From Calliopum simillimum (taxonomy: Eukaryota > Arthropoda > Insecta > Diptera > Lauxaniidae): a stretch of DNA of 64,000 nucleotides. A model generated the notes under the pieces. The model saw only the letters and a program-made list of their open reading frames with translations, was not told where the DNA came from and did not search any database. Positions 27,301 to 42,300 of the stretch are shown here, in pieces. The number at the start of each line of letters is the position of its first letter. Position 1 is the stretch's first letter. The DNA lies in the NCBI GenBank assembly GCA_951812925.1, contig OX638368.1:21143187-21207186 (forward strand), written 5' to 3'. Made by a program: the position numbers and the translations under genes.

Positions 27301-30300
27301 CCATTATTTTCGAAATAAATTTGCACGATTTGCAAGCGTTGTTCTTTTGTCAACCTGTTCATGATGAAATGGCAAACCAAACTGAACATAAATGACATTA
27401 GAGTTGCCAGATTTGACCACAAAATGCCAGTTTTATCTCTATTCGAAAAACAAACCTCTAAAAAAAACACCCTTTAGAATTGAATGAACTTTCAGCTTAG
27501 GTTGGTGTTTTGTTTGAAAAAATTCATCCAAAAATATGAATCGTTTATTTTGAAAGTCGGTCATAATAATCGGCTATTTGACCCTTTTTTTATTTTTTTT
27601 TAAATACAGTGACTCACGAAATTGATCACGCTTTCGCTATGAATGCAAACAACTAATAAAAGCTCTGAATTGGGTTTGTATTTTTAATGTGTCTTTATTT
27701 TGGTAAAACTGCATTAAGTAAAGGAAAATAAACAAGTGACAAATTCCATGAAAACTCTTTCTTAAATAAAAAATAATAAAACAAAATCAAAAATACTCAA
27801 CGTGATCAATTTTGTGAGTTAACATTATGAACCTTGGAAACTAATGTTTATATTATGTACAGCCTCCTAGTGCATCAATAACTGCTTTTATTCTTCTGGG
27901 AATACAATCTAGAAGAGTTTCACAAATTTCTGGAGCAATAGCATCCCAAGCATTGTGATCCTTAGGCCAAAATACATTAAGAGTTCCAGTTTAACCTTCC
28001 ATCGATTTTCTCAATATGCCCCATAGATGCTCGATAGGATTGAGATCTGGAGATTACGAGGGGCATTTTATTGTTGTAATTCCATTATCTGAAAGCCATT
28101 TTTGTGTCCTTTTTCCAGTGAGTTTTGGATTATTGTCCTACTAAAAGACAATAATCGAAGCATTTGCCTTCAAATCTTGTAAAGTACCAAGCAAATGACT
28201 TCGTAGAATTTAACTGTAAGACTCTGCTGTTATTCGACCTTCGATTTTGGTAACTTTGCCAACACCTCTAGTGGTCATATGCACCCACACTATTATTGAG
28301 CCTTCTCCAAACTGAAGTGTGGGCTTAACGTAGTGTGACCGAAGTCTCGAACCCTTACTCCTCCAAACTCACTCACTGATTTCCGATCCTAAGTGGTTTA
28401 TTTTGGTCTTATTTGACCACATAACCTTCACCCAATCGTAAGCGCTCCAGTCTTTGTAACATTTGACAAGCTCCCAAGGCAACTTTCTGTGGCTCAATGG
28501 CTTTTAACTTTTGCACGCCCTTTGAGTCAACAAAGTTTGAGTTCAGAGCAGGCTCAATAATGATGTGGGTATGTTTGACCGCTAGAGGTGTTGGTAGAGT
28601 TACCAAAATTGAAGGTCGAATAACAGCAGAGTCTAACAGTGAAATTCTACGAAGTCATTTGCTTGGTACTTTACATGATTTGAAGGTAAATGCTTCGATT
28701 ATTGTCTTTTAGTAGGATAATAATCCAAAACTCACTGGAAAAAGGACACAAAAATGGCTTTCAGATAATGGAATTACAACAATAAAATGTCCTTCGTAAT
28801 CTCCAGACCTCAATCCTTTTGAGTACCTATGCGGCATATTGAGAAAATCGATCGAAGGTTAAATTGGTAATCTTAATGAATTTTGGTCTAAGGCTCAAAA
28901 TGCTTGAGGTGCTATTGCTCCAGAAATTTGTGAAACTCTTCTAGAAAGTATGCCCAGAAGAATAAAAGCAGTTATTGATGCACTAGGAGGCTATACAAAA
29001 TATTAACATTAGTTTCCGAGGTTCATAATGTTAAGTCACAAAATTGATCACGTTGAGTATTTTTGATTTTGTTTTATTATTTTTTATTTAAGAAAGAGTT
29101 TTCATGGAATTTGTCCCTTGTTTATTTTCCTTTACTTAATTTAGTTTTACCAAAATAAAGACACATTAAAAATACAAACCCATTTCAGACATTTTATTAG
29201 TTGTTTGCATTCATAGCCAAAGCGTGATCAATTTCGTGAGTCACTGTATATAGCATCAATTCCACACTATCAAGTGAACTTTTTGTGTAAACATAACCCA
29301 ATTTAATTGATTACTGACAGAATACCAGCCAAATCATATAATGACATTACTTTTGTCTTTATAAAAATTTTTATAATTTAGTATGAAAATAAAAAAAAAT
29401 TTTCGATCAAAAATGCGCCGAACTAAAGTTGAACGCAGAGGTATAGTTCCTTGGGCAAATATTCATAGAATTGAATGAACTTTTACATAGGGGGGTAGCC
29501 GAGGTCGATAAAATTTCGTCCATACAATTTGGCCCACCCTAATGTATATATATTTTTTTTTTTTTTTCAATTAATCTTTTTGGCCTTATTGCCTAATCTA
29601 ACCTTAACTTAAAATAAAAAAATCTCTACGTTAACGTCACTCCGTTTCCAAGGGTCACAAAAAATACTTTAAGAATACCTGGCATAAGCGAAAAATAATC
29701 GCACAATAGTCTATCAACTATATGTTTGTATGTGTGTGTATGTGCGTATGTATGTGTGTACGTAATGTGTCACTTCTACTGCTGCATCCTTTTGACTGAC
29801 ATTACATCAGTTAGTCAATTTAAGTTTTTTATTTGTCATCGTTATCCTTCTCATTGTTTGGTTTATATTATTTCTTCATTTTTCTTCTGCACGACGCCTT
29901 TCGTGCTCAAGTGTTGTTGTCGTTGCCTGCTGCCCACTTTAGAGATAAGAGGAAGAAGTGCACAACACGGTGGGCCACCTTTTTTTGTTGTTGTTTTTGG
30001 GATTGGGTTGTCGGATTGGGGCAAAAGCAAGGGCACTTGTATAAAAATTACTATTTTTCTTTGTATTTCCTTCCTTTTCTGCTCTAACCACTTCTTTCCT
30101 TTTCTTTATTTTTCCTGTTAATTTTTCTTGTGCGTTATTCGCGCTTTTATCATCATATATGTGCGTCGTGGTGTATGTGCTTTGTTTGTTCGCCTTATGT
30201 AAATGCGAAAGTTTGTTTTTTTGGTTTATCCCACTAAGAAAGAAAATTAACAATTATTTTCTTGCCAGGAATTGAAAAGTCCTTCTAAAATTGGGAGGAA

Positions 30301-33300
30301 AAAGGTCTGTGGCGATTGAATAGCTAACTAGATCTACCCTGTTTATCATATCCCTTGGACTGACCGTTGTTGCAAAATCAGACAAATTGTCCAGTAAATG
30401 CTGTACAAGAAACTTCTTCCTTGAACTTCCTTATATCACCGCCGGGCACTCATAGAGAAATCGAGAGATGTTTCTTACGAAAGTTTTCGCAACTTAGTAG
30501 TATCAGTATGTTCTACGTTAATATATTCTTCCTCAGATCTACGTCTACTATAGAAAGCCCAGATTGATCGGGAAACGTTTCGTTATGTTAAATAAATTTT
30601 CGTCTTCAAAAAAAAAATAAAATATATGAATTTTAATTTAAAAAAAAAATTTTCCATTACATTTGACGCCCGACGTGGGCATTTAATTTTTGAAGTTTAG
30701 AAGTTTGAAAATTCCAAAAACCTTAAAAAAAAAACAAATAAAGGAATTTTAATTTAAAAAGGAAATAAAGAGATTTATCCTTTACACATTAATTTTGGTG
30801 TTATAGGTATTATGCCAAGAAATACTCCTTCAGGCATATTTTATTCCAATCTCTTCTTTTTTTCTGAAAAAACAATAGAGAATCAGAATTAGTATTGTTT
30901 TTGAATGGAAAGCAATTAGAATTTACAACAAAGAACCACAAATTACTACCATCTCAGCTTCAGTTTATATATGTATAATTCTCCAATCTCATCACTGTTT
31001 TGTATATACCATTTGTTTCGGACGACAATATACTATATATGCTTCGTAGCTCCACATAATGATTTCTGCGTGTCTCCTTTGCAATATTCGTATGCACCAC
31101 CGTATTTCCAAAGGATTATTAAAATATATAAAATTACTACGACATCGGACACAATAAAATGCACCTTTGTCGCCATAAAACATAAGTATTCCACTTCGAA
31201 AATAAAAGACGGTTTAAAATTTATCTGTTACGTACAAAATGTATAAGTTTTTGAGGAATTCATATACGTACTTATGATAATTTTCATTTTCTTCTGTACC
31301 TTGTGCAGCTGCCTTTATTTTTCAACACTGCTTCACATCTTCAAGCCATGGACTCCATTATTCAAAACATCCACATCCATGCTTGAATTGGACCGATTCC
31401 ACTACCAGAATATTATCCCCAGACTTTACATTTCCTCCTCCATGTTTCACAGAACCGGTTGAATATTTCTTAGGTATTATTCTCTTTCTGACAATGCATG
31501 CAGAATAAGTGACTTTGAAGGGAAAATCAATTAAAATTTTCACCAAAAAAAAATTAAAATTCTACGACCCGTAGGCCAGAACTCCAGTTCATATTGAAAT
31601 CTCAAATCTCATCACTGTTTTGGACTTACCATTTTTCCGGATGGCAATACATATGCTCCGCAGCTCCACAAAATGTTTTTCTGTCTGTCTCCTTTGCAAT
31701 ACTCGTACGCACCACCGTATTTCCAAAGGATTATAAAAAATATATAAAAACGCACCGAATAAAATTCACAATATCGCGATAAAAAAAAATGTACGCTTCG
31801 AAAATGAAAAGACGTTTAAAATTGTTCCTTTACCTAAAAAATTTATAAATGTTTGATTGAAAAAAAAAAAAAAATTTAATTTAAAAAAGATTGCTTTGAC
31901 AAAAAATAAAATGTATGTATTTTAAGGTACATGCTTGAAAAATTTATGTAAAGTATTACTCACAAACTATTATACCGGCGACTGATTATTTATTGTTTTT
32001 CCATTAATGCCAAAACCATTTTTTTAAACTATGGGCGCTACTGTATGCTGCGAAGTAAGCTCTTTCTAAAACTTGTATCGCTTTCTTATTTCTTTCCAGT
32101 CCTGAGTTATTCAACATTCTTTTATCAAGTCAAAAATCTCAAAAGTGTGATACTTTTGACGCCAAAAAAGTTTTCTTAAACTAAGTATTTTTTTTGAATT
32201 GTGCTAGTTATCGTACCCAACGCGGCCCGCTCCGGCTAGCTTGATTAGGGGGGAGTTCTTTACCCGCCGCGCTGCACAGTGTCTCGTTTTAGTGTGCTAT
32301 ACGTGAAAAATTCAAAATCTAGTTTTTAAATTTTTGTATGCAGAAGTGTTTAAATATGTCCACTTACCTCCAAAAATAGATTTTTATGTTCTTTGGTTAA
32401 CATGCAGCGTCCCCTCTTTTAATTTTACCCATGTTGCTTAAAAGATATCACTTACATCCATGTACCAAATTTTATAATGATAAAAGTACATAAATAGAGT
32501 ATTGTAAAAATTTTTGTGTAGGGGTGCAAAGCCCCCATATTTTAACCTCCTCTCTATTCGTATAGTATTTTGCAAATAAAATACACGTTCTCAATATAAA
32601 GTTTTGTAGTACTAACTGATACAGGTGCAAAGGTATAGCAATTAATATGTTTTTTGTATGGGGGGTGCAACGCCCCCTTGCTCAAATTTCCTTAATTTCT
32701 GTGAGGCGTTTAGCGAACGTAGTATACTCTTGTGTACAAAGTTTTGTAACAATTACGGCTACAAGTGCAGAAATATAGCTATTGAGGTGTTTTTTGTATG
32801 GGGGTGCAGCGCCCTTTTGTTCAATTTCCTCCAATTTTTGCAGCGTGTTTGGTGAATACAGTGTACTCCTTTTGCATAGTTTTTTGATGATAGCTACTGC
32901 ATGTTTTAATTTTTTCCATATCAAGGCTACCCCCTTCACCCCCGCCAAAATTCCTTTCACTCTATTTCGTGAGGTCAGTGGACAATGTCCACTGGACATA
33001 TTTTAACAGTTCTGCATACTAAAAAATGCATTTTAAATTTTTCACGTCTAGATTGTATGAAACAGGTTGAATTTCTCATCTTTCGTAGATATTTTCCATA
33101 TTTCACATTATTTCACGCCCCCATTTTGGCAATTGGCCTCTTTTTGGCAATAAAATTTTCATTAATCGCTGCGTAACTAATTTTCTCACTGGCTTTTTTT
33201 ACATTGCTGCTGCCCTCTTATTTTTGTTTTGATTGTTTTTCAACGTTTTCACCATTTTCTTACAATTCCAATGGGGGGAGGGGGGTTCAGAGCTGCTGCT

Positions 33301-36300
33301 ACCAACAATAACAACACCAACTACAACAGCAGCAACAAAAAAGGAAACACAACAATTCCTTTCTTTTCATATAAATAATAATTTGCTCCGTGCGCTCAGT
33401 AATCAGTTCACAGCGAAACCGTTAACATACCAAAACCCGTACACGAACACATTCGCAGACAGGACATAGGACACAACACGCCACTTTCCATTTTACGTCG
33501 TTGCGTTGTTGCTGTTAGTGTTGACCGACTGCCGTCTTTTACAGTCATCATCTGTTTAGTGTCAGTTGTAAAAAGTAAAAGAAAAAACATAAATCTAATG
33601 TTGCAGCAACATTTTAGTTTAAGTGTACATTAAATAAACGTTTAAAGATGCTCGTATTACCGCTACAACTCCCTATACGACGCTGCTGTTTAAGTTCGCA
33701 GTAGTATGGGGTTATTAATATTCATTTCTCGACGAGTATACAAAAGCGGGCGCGCGAGTTCGAAGCAAATTTTCTTTAGTTTGTGTTGTTGTTATTGTTG
33801 TTTGTGCACGTATTTAATGAGAATTCCCCAAAACATTTCTTTATGAAAATCGATATTTTCATTGGATATATAGAGGAAACGCATTCCTATACAAGCAAGT
33901 GAATTTGTCTGTCTGTTTGTCGGTTCGGTCGGTAAACGGCGAATAAGCGAATATCTGTCTGCTGCTGTCTACATTCGGGATATACAAATTACTACGTACA
34001 TACTGTGTTTGTTATGAGTTACGTCAGTGTTGTTGTAGTCGTCGTCGTCGTTGTTGCTGCTGTTGTTGCTCATCAACAAAAAACGAACTTTGAATCAACA
34101 TCGTTTCGGGCAATTAATATACCCCAACTTAAGGTATATCTACTATAAATGACTTTTAATTCATTTCATTCATTTAATACACAAAAAATGCTTTCATTAA
34201 AATAAATACGAAAATCTCATTACATTATGGATCGCTGCAATATCCTCTTGAAAATGTGCCTGAGCCAACCGACCCCACTTATCATTGATATTTTGTAATT
34301 GCTTTCAATTATTATTTCATTGTTTGCTTTCATTTTTGGTTTATCTCTTTAATATACTGTATATCAATTGTTTTTCTTTCTTTCTTGTTAACTTCCTTTC
34401 CTTTTTTTTATTTTTATTCATTTATAGCTTTTGTACGCTGCTCCGTTGTCCTTGAAGTCTAATTGATTACCTTAAGGGAACTTTAGTAATTTTGTACTTC
34501 AGAATCGTTTATTCGCTTGCGTTTATTCACTTATTTCCACCGTCATAATTAATTTTCCACCTCTGTATTGTGTTGTTTATTCTTTCAATTTCGTATTGCA
34601 CTTTAACATTTTGCATCGTGCTCTGGTCATGACAGTGGTTCTTAAGCAATTTGTTGCTATCATCATCAACTTTTTGTGGAAATCCGTTGAGGTGTAATAT
34701 GCATTGTGAAACTGTGTTCATTTTTGCTCTAGGGTTAATTTTCACAATGTTCTTCTGAAAAGACAGAATATTAACTGTTCAGACAATCCAAAAGAAATTA
34801 TCTGGTGTCGAACGTTAATTGCAATAATCGTCCGACAAGCGCTTAAAGTTGCAAAAATTTTCACTTTTCAACGTAGTATTGTTGCATTAAAAACTCAAAT
34901 TAACAAAGAATAATTACAGAACCTCAACTACACTGAAGACAGGGGAGACTATCGTTCAAAAATTCAGACACGCAATATTAACTGGAAGACGTTTTCTTGG
35001 AACCGCCAAAAAATGTACACAAGACCATATTTAGTGTTGCAGTACTTGTAACGTAGGGGTAGTTTACTGTGCTTACATCTCAAATGTCCTGGGTTCGATT
35101 CTAAGTTCGGGCATAGTAATACACTTTCCTTATTTCTCAATTTTCCTTTGTTAGTAATTGTTTCCTTACCCTCTCTTTAATTTTTAGAGGTTTTAGCGAA
35201 CTATACATATTAAAAATTTTTGTTTAATTTTGAAACCAAAAGATTTTTATTTAGAACAAGTATTAATTTTAAACTATTTTGGAATAAATTTCATACTTTT
35301 TTTGTATAAATTTTAAACTTTTTTGTAAAAAAATCGGGATTTAATACCAAAAAAGTTTAAAACTAATACTAAAGTGAATCAAAAGTAAGAAAATTAAACT
35401 ACATATAATTGTTTAGTGTATTTCCAAGCAAACGTCACATTGAGCTTTCTAACTATGGCTAGAAAATACGCTATTAGTCCTAAATCCTGCGATTATTGAA
35501 GTGCTATGAAGTTCAAAGGCGAAACACTTGCTTCAGACCACTTTCAATGTCATTGTGACGCCAAAATAATGAAATAATTTTCAAGAAATGCACCGCTCTA
35601 TAGTTCTACCTCATTCCTGCTCTAATGTACCCCCTAAAGTGTTACGCTACAACCCCATATTTTGTCAGGTTTTATCAAATAATGCGTGAGCCAAAAAATG
35701 GGTTAGATTGCATGATGCTAAGTGACGTCTCATTCAGGTCAAAGTCCAAGAATGAGGATAAACGACAGGTGTTGCCCTTAGAGGGGTAAGATTTAAGACC
35801 AACACCCATAATTTTTCCTCCATAACATCTTCTCTGAACTTATCTACCCCCTAACTCTTACCCTTTGTGGGGCTTCCATCCAAAAGTTATGTTTTTATAA
35901 AATGTATAAAGTTGTTTCCTTCTACTTCCACTGTGTTTTTGTCGTTTTTGCATAAAACCCACTTCCAACTCCACCATTTAGGAACGCAAACCTGCAAAAT
36001 TTATATTTTTATGAAATCGACTGGGCCTACTTCCAGGTTGCCTCAGGTAGGTTAGAATGTGAGACCAAACTTTATTATTTTATTCCCCTTAACATCTTCT
36101 CCGAACATAAATACTTTCGCTCTATCTTCATTCCTTAGAAGGGACCCTTGCAAAAATTAGGTTTTTATAAAATTTACCACCCACTTCCACGATACCCCTG
36201 ATGGGGATGAAATGTGAGAGCAACCTCCATTACTTTGCCGCCTAAACACTTTCCATAAACATACAATACTTACTCAGAATCATGGAGAGAAATCGAATTT

Positions 36301-39300
36301 CGGTGGAAATGATTTATTTTGTCTCAATATTTGCTTTCTGTAAGATTTGATCTCACTGCATACTAAAAAAAAATAGTTTACTTTTATTACTTTTGATTCC
36401 TTTTGTATTGATTTTAAACTTTTTTTTGTATTAAATTTCGATTTTTTTTTTTTCCAAAAACGTTTGAAATTTATTCCAAAAAATTATGAAATTTAATCCA
36501 AAATAGTTTAAAATTAATTCTTTTTTGGCATTGTTCTATATAAATACTTTTTGGTTTTAAAATTAAACTAAAATTTTTACTTTTTAAGATCATTAAGCTT
36601 GTCTTGTGGTCCAAGGTACAAAATGCCAATACCATTTACTAACCATACATCTGCATTGAAATTATGAAAATTCGATGACAACTGATATGCCAGACGATCA
36701 AAAAAGATGAATCGAAAATCTCCTGACCAACGCTTTGGAAGAATCCGCTGGGAGGAAGTTACAGAGAAAGGCCCACAACAAAGTGACTCCAAATGATGAA
36801 ATTTCAAATGTCAGAACGAAGTGAGCCACTGATCGAAATAGTTATAGAACTTTTGTTCAAGACTAATACTTCGAAGGCGTTAAAGAACAGACAAGGTGCA
36901 CTGGTATGAAGAAGGCGTAGAGGTTAAAAAATCAAGTCGTTGCTTCAAAGCAACATATCTGTGACATTTTGACAAAACAACCAATGTAACGCGAAATTGG
37001 CAACTGTTCAGGAGAGTTAAAAATTTGCTTAACTGCTTCTAATTCTACGTGCATTACTTACCTTAAACTGTCAGCTGTTTTCTTATTTATGGTTGGCAGC
37101 ACATGACCGCACACACAGCGGCAAATCTTGCGTTTATTATGGGACAACCTTATGTCTCTGGAATTAAAAATCATAAATACATAATAATTACACCAAAAAA
37201 AGCGTATTTAAATTAATGACTAAAATCCTGATAAATTTTAAAAGTTATGATCCAAGGTATATGCTAGGTTTTTTCTGCACAGATTATTTTTACTGTGTAC
37301 AATTTTTTGTTTCTATTTGTATAGTTTATTGCCTTTGGCATTTTTCCTTTTTATTCATTTATTTCTGTACATATTTCCTTTTTTTCTTTGTTTTTTTTTT
37401 TTGTTCTCTGTAGTATGATTTCATAAAAATTGAATTTGGTGGTTTTCGGTATGTCAACATTTCGTTGCACTCATTTTGTTGTTGTTTCTACAACACTTTC
37501 TTTCTTTGACTACGCTACTCAAACTTAACTATTTCAACTGTGTTGGTGATGGTTCTGGTTCTATGCTACTACCCTTAATAGCAACTGTGACGACAATTAA
37601 ACTTTGGCTATACAACACTCAAGTGCAGAGTTTGTATCTACTACGACGTCTATGTTTTTCAGTTTAAATGTCAACTGCCAAGGATTTTTTTTCTTTTTTT
37701 TTTTTTGGCCAGCACTATAGCTGTGTGTATATTGCGTATGAAGTTGGTTCTATTAATTTTCTTTTTTCGTTTCTTTCTTTTGATTTTTGTTTCTGTGATT
37801 CGATTTCATTTTCGGATTTTTTTTTTTTTCTTTTTGTTACGGTTTTTCATACAAAGTCTTTATTTATTTGGCTTTAATTTTAAAGTTTTGGTTTTTTACC
37901 ACAGTTTTCACATATTTGGTGAATACCTTTATGTACATAAATGTGGTTTTTGATCAGGATTTATTCAACCAATTCATTTCAATTCTATAGTTCAGTATTG
38001 ACCCCAGCACATTTGTAATGCAGATTGTGCTACAAAAAAAAAAGAACAAAAAATTTGGGGTTAATTTTTGTAAAACCGCTCGAAAAAACAAGTTGTTTTT
38101 TACTTTGCCACAAAACAACTTATGATAAATAAAAAAAGTTTATATTGATATACCCCTTAACTTTTTTTACAATTTAATCTACCATTTTTAGTATTTTAAC
38201 TTAAAGTAGGTACTAAGCATCTTTGTAGTAGGGATTTAAAGATAAAAGCTTTTCATTGTTCTTTTATATTTTCCATATTTCCCATAACTACTTAGTGGTG
38301 CAATTTATAATATGAAAGTTGTAGCAATATGTAAGTCAGATTAGTTAAAATATTGTTGCGAATTTCGGTCTTTAAACTATTGTTATATGTAGACTGGATT
38401 ATGTTGAAATCGAAATAATAAAATAATTCCAATTTCAGTGATATTTTTTTTTTTTTTTTTTTTTTTGTTTAACTTTATGAGTCATAAAAGACACATCCGA
38501 TCCTTATTCCGAAGTTTTTAGTTATACTTCTAAACAGTTCATAATAAACTCATAAATGATCACAAAACGCTCTGGAAAGAACCGTTTTTTCTTCTACATT
38601 CGCCTATCATAAAGAGGTCTTCAACGAGATCATAACAGAATTTTTTCGAATTCACATTTTTGAAGCGTTCACTGTCATAAAAATTTTTTAAAAATTTACC
38701 CTAAAAGACTCTGATTAGAAACACTTTTTTCCTCAAAATGCTTGTCATTTAAAGATCATAAAAAATATCATAAATAAGTCTTTTCAGATTCCGCCTAGGG
38801 GGAGGGAGGGCTATACGTTTTGTTACGTTGCGTTACGACTGAGGAGGGGGGTGTTTGGCTAAAATTGGTCGAAAATTGCGTTACGTAATATGTGAACGAC
38901 CCCTAACCTTCATAACTCAAAAAAAACAATCAATGTTTCTGAGTATACTCAGAAAGCTTCTAAATATACATAAGCCATTTTGGACACATACACACTAAAA
39001 AATGATAGTTTATTTTTCTTAGTTTTGATTTCTTTTAGTATTGATGTTGAACTTTTTTGGTATTTAACTTCGATTTTTTACCAAAAAAGTTTAAAATTTA
39101 TTCCAGAAAAGTATGAAATTTATTCCAAAAACAGTATAAAATTAATACTTTTTTTGGCATTGTTCTACATTAATACTTTTTGATTTTAAAATTAAACTAA
39201 AATTTTGACGGTGCAACAATGAGCGTTATGAAATCCATTAAAAAACATAGACCTATAGGTACGCTCAGAAAATAAACTTTTTTGTGAAGACCATCCTGTC

Positions 39301-42300
39301 GGGCCATTTCGCTTCACTTTTTCCAGCATAGCCGGCCCTATTTCGCCAATAACATGCCGCGAATAGTCGAAGTCTTTGCATGGTTATATTCGAAAGAACA
39401 TAAATGTCATTTCTTTAATTTGACAACTGGTTTGACAGCTATCCCTCTAAAGAAACACCCGATGCAATTTACATCCTTCGGAACTTTCTGAATAAAAACG
39501 TACTGTTTACTCGTTTGGATGCTGTAATTCATCCTCTACTATCGAAAACAAGATTGGTAACCTTGCCCGCACACCTGATTCCCTTTAAGTCAAAAGCATC
39601 TACATTTGAAGTCTTCGTTTTTTTATTCTCGGTGTTTAAAGTTAATTAAGGTTGTTCGAAACGTCCCATTAACGACTCTGTACAAAAATTTTTTCTATCT
39701 CGTGTGTATTGTAAGATATCCTAGCTTCAAAGTCGTAGTTTTGATGCATATTTGAAGTTACAGTAAATGGTATAATTCACTTTTGCCAATAGCATCCGAT
39801 AGCAATATTATTCCCCATTTAATTTTAAATTTCAAAACTAGATCCTTAAGGTATCACTCAACACAAATCTAATTTAGCCTTTCACAGCATGAAATGAAAT
39901 GCCTTTATTTCAATTGGATGCTAACTCGAAAAGTAAGGAAAAAGTTGGAAAAATTATAGTTTAATGTGTGAAATTATGGCCAGCCGATGCCATTGGCAAA
40001 AATGAATAACATTATTTGCTACCAACAAGCATGGATCAGATGACATTGTTGGTTTGAGCTTACTGTTCATTGCGTTTTAGTAAAAACACCAATAAAACTA
40101 CACAAACAAGGCAAAATGCGTAATGGAAAACAACAAATTTATTGGAAGCCTTGTTTTCGGTAAATACGTTATAATTGTCACTACAATCATATCCTCAGAC
40201 GAATTTGCCGACATCCCGAAGAACTTACAAGCATACTATATGTAACCTTTAGCATAGATTTGTTGAGAATCACAGCGTCATTTTCCTGAATACATTGTTT
40301 TCTGTACTTTGTTAGAAGAATAGCTCAAAATTCTGAAGTGGTTGAAAAAAGAAACTAAGATCAGAATCGTGTAATACTATACGTTAGGATGTCTCAAACA
40401 AAATGGAAAAAAAAGTTGTAAATTTGAAGGTCTTTGTAATATTAGATAAAGCTCCTATTCCATACAAACGGCATAAAGCCAGTGAAGAATATGCGTGGCG
40501 AAACCTGCCGTTTATTTCCATGACAACGCGAAGGGTGTTTATATATAGGACCAATACATGGTCTACGATTATAATGGCAAATGTGCCTTCCTATGGTTTT
40601 TGAATATGAGCTTCGAGTTTCTTTTAACTCTGATGAAAATGATTTTCGTCACAACTTTATTTTAGGTTGCTTAAATCATTATGCCTGTATAGTTTTGGCA
40701 TAAAGTAAGTCGCCTTTTTTGACTATTTGACCGTGAGACAGTCTTCGGGTATACATACTTTATTCTTCCCAGCTTTGGATTATGAATAGTGAATTACGGG
40801 CATTTCATCTTGTTTTATTTCAGACATTTTATGGCCTTATTGCAGGACTTTAATTTTGCTGAAAAAATAAGAAAAAAGCATTTAAAACACAAACTTATTA
40901 GTTTCGTAAGAGAAGTCCCTACAATTAATTCAAATCAAAATGTTCCCAGAGAAGATCTCAGCATCTGGGACCCCTCTTACGGAACTAATAAGTTTGTGTT
41001 TTAAATGCTTTTTTCTTAATTTTTTCAGTAAAACTAAAGTCCTGCAAATAAGCTAAAATATCGATTGAAGTTTTTCGTTGAAGTAAAGTAGATTCTTATT
41101 TAACACTTTACGTGCCAAAATGTAACAGTTTTCCAACTCAATGGCTATTTTTTGTATTTATTTTTGTATGCATCATGTCCTTTCATTTTGCTGCTATGAA
41201 ATGTATTTTATTCCCATGATATTTGGGGCCACTGTCAAAGAACCTCGGTATAGATATGCAAATTTAATGTACATTTTTTATTTTAAAAAGTTCAAGAAAA
41301 TTTACTTTCTATTGCACAGTAGTAGTTTCTAAGTTTTTGTGTAGCTACTATTTATAGGATTTGACGTATTAAAATGTTTTCGATCCCTAATCATCTTGAT
41401 TTGAAGAAAAACCACCAGCACACTTCGATGTAACAGCTTTTTGTTTTTGCAAGTAGAAAATAAAAATGTTTTTTAACAACATTTTGTTTCGCAATTTAAT
41501 TTTTATTACGTATTTAGGATATATGAAAATGGAGATTTTTATATATAAAGGTCAAAGTTCATACTTTATTGTGCGTCAAATTTTAAAATGCGCTTTTATT
41601 ACGTTGGCGTTGCAAGATGGCATTAAAATTTATTCAATGAAATTAATGGCATTTGGTTTTTTTTTTACAAAATTCAATATAAGTGCAAAAATGTAACGCA
41701 AGTGACGCTTGTAATTTGCACGTTTTGTTGCTTATTTTGATTTTGCAAGATAACTTCAAAATTAATTCAATAAAATTAATGTCATTTTGTTGTTTTTTTT
41801 TATAGAAAATTCATTATAAGCGCTAAAATGAAACGCAAGTGACGCTTGTATTTTCACTTTTATTTTTTATTAGTTACTAAATTTTATGTACTTCATCTGA
41901 ACGAGAAATTATTAAAAAGATATGTTTTCGTGTGTCACTTGTGTTTCATCGATGTATTTTAACCACCTAAATAAATTATAAAAAAATCATTTTGCAAAAT
42001 GATCTCTACAGACATTTCGCAAAATTTTTATCTTTAAATTTTATCTAAAGTACAAAGTAAAAATCACAAATTACTCAGCTTACATTTCATTTCCTCATTG
42101 TATTTCACAATAAAAAAAAAAAATAAAAAAAAATAGTAAAATCAGCGAAAAAAAGTAACTAGTAGTCTCTAATAATTTGCGATTTGATGTGATGATGATG
42201 ATCACAATGATTAAGATGTTCTCTCTCTCAGATTTCATAAATTCATTTTTGATTCCGTTCATGGATTGCACCCAAATAAAAACGAAACAAAATAATTCTC

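Larger units (their letters stand above)
27607..29246. mobile_element. palindromic Tc1-like element (inverted dimer), 1,640 bp
   Basis: Ends CAGTGACTCACGAAATTGAT and its complement, flanked by TA at 27605-27606 and 29247-29248. Arms of about 700 bp (27607-28305 and 28545-29246) are inverted copies and both contain the 3' half of a Tc1 transposase gene reading outward. The 240-bp centre (28306-28544) belongs to the left copy. No complete transposase can be read. Confidence 0.92.

Noticed and set aside
29726..30253. Cys-rich and Phe-rich open frames on both strands
   Set aside because: Derived from a TATG/TG microsatellite and CT-rich sequence; no family match.
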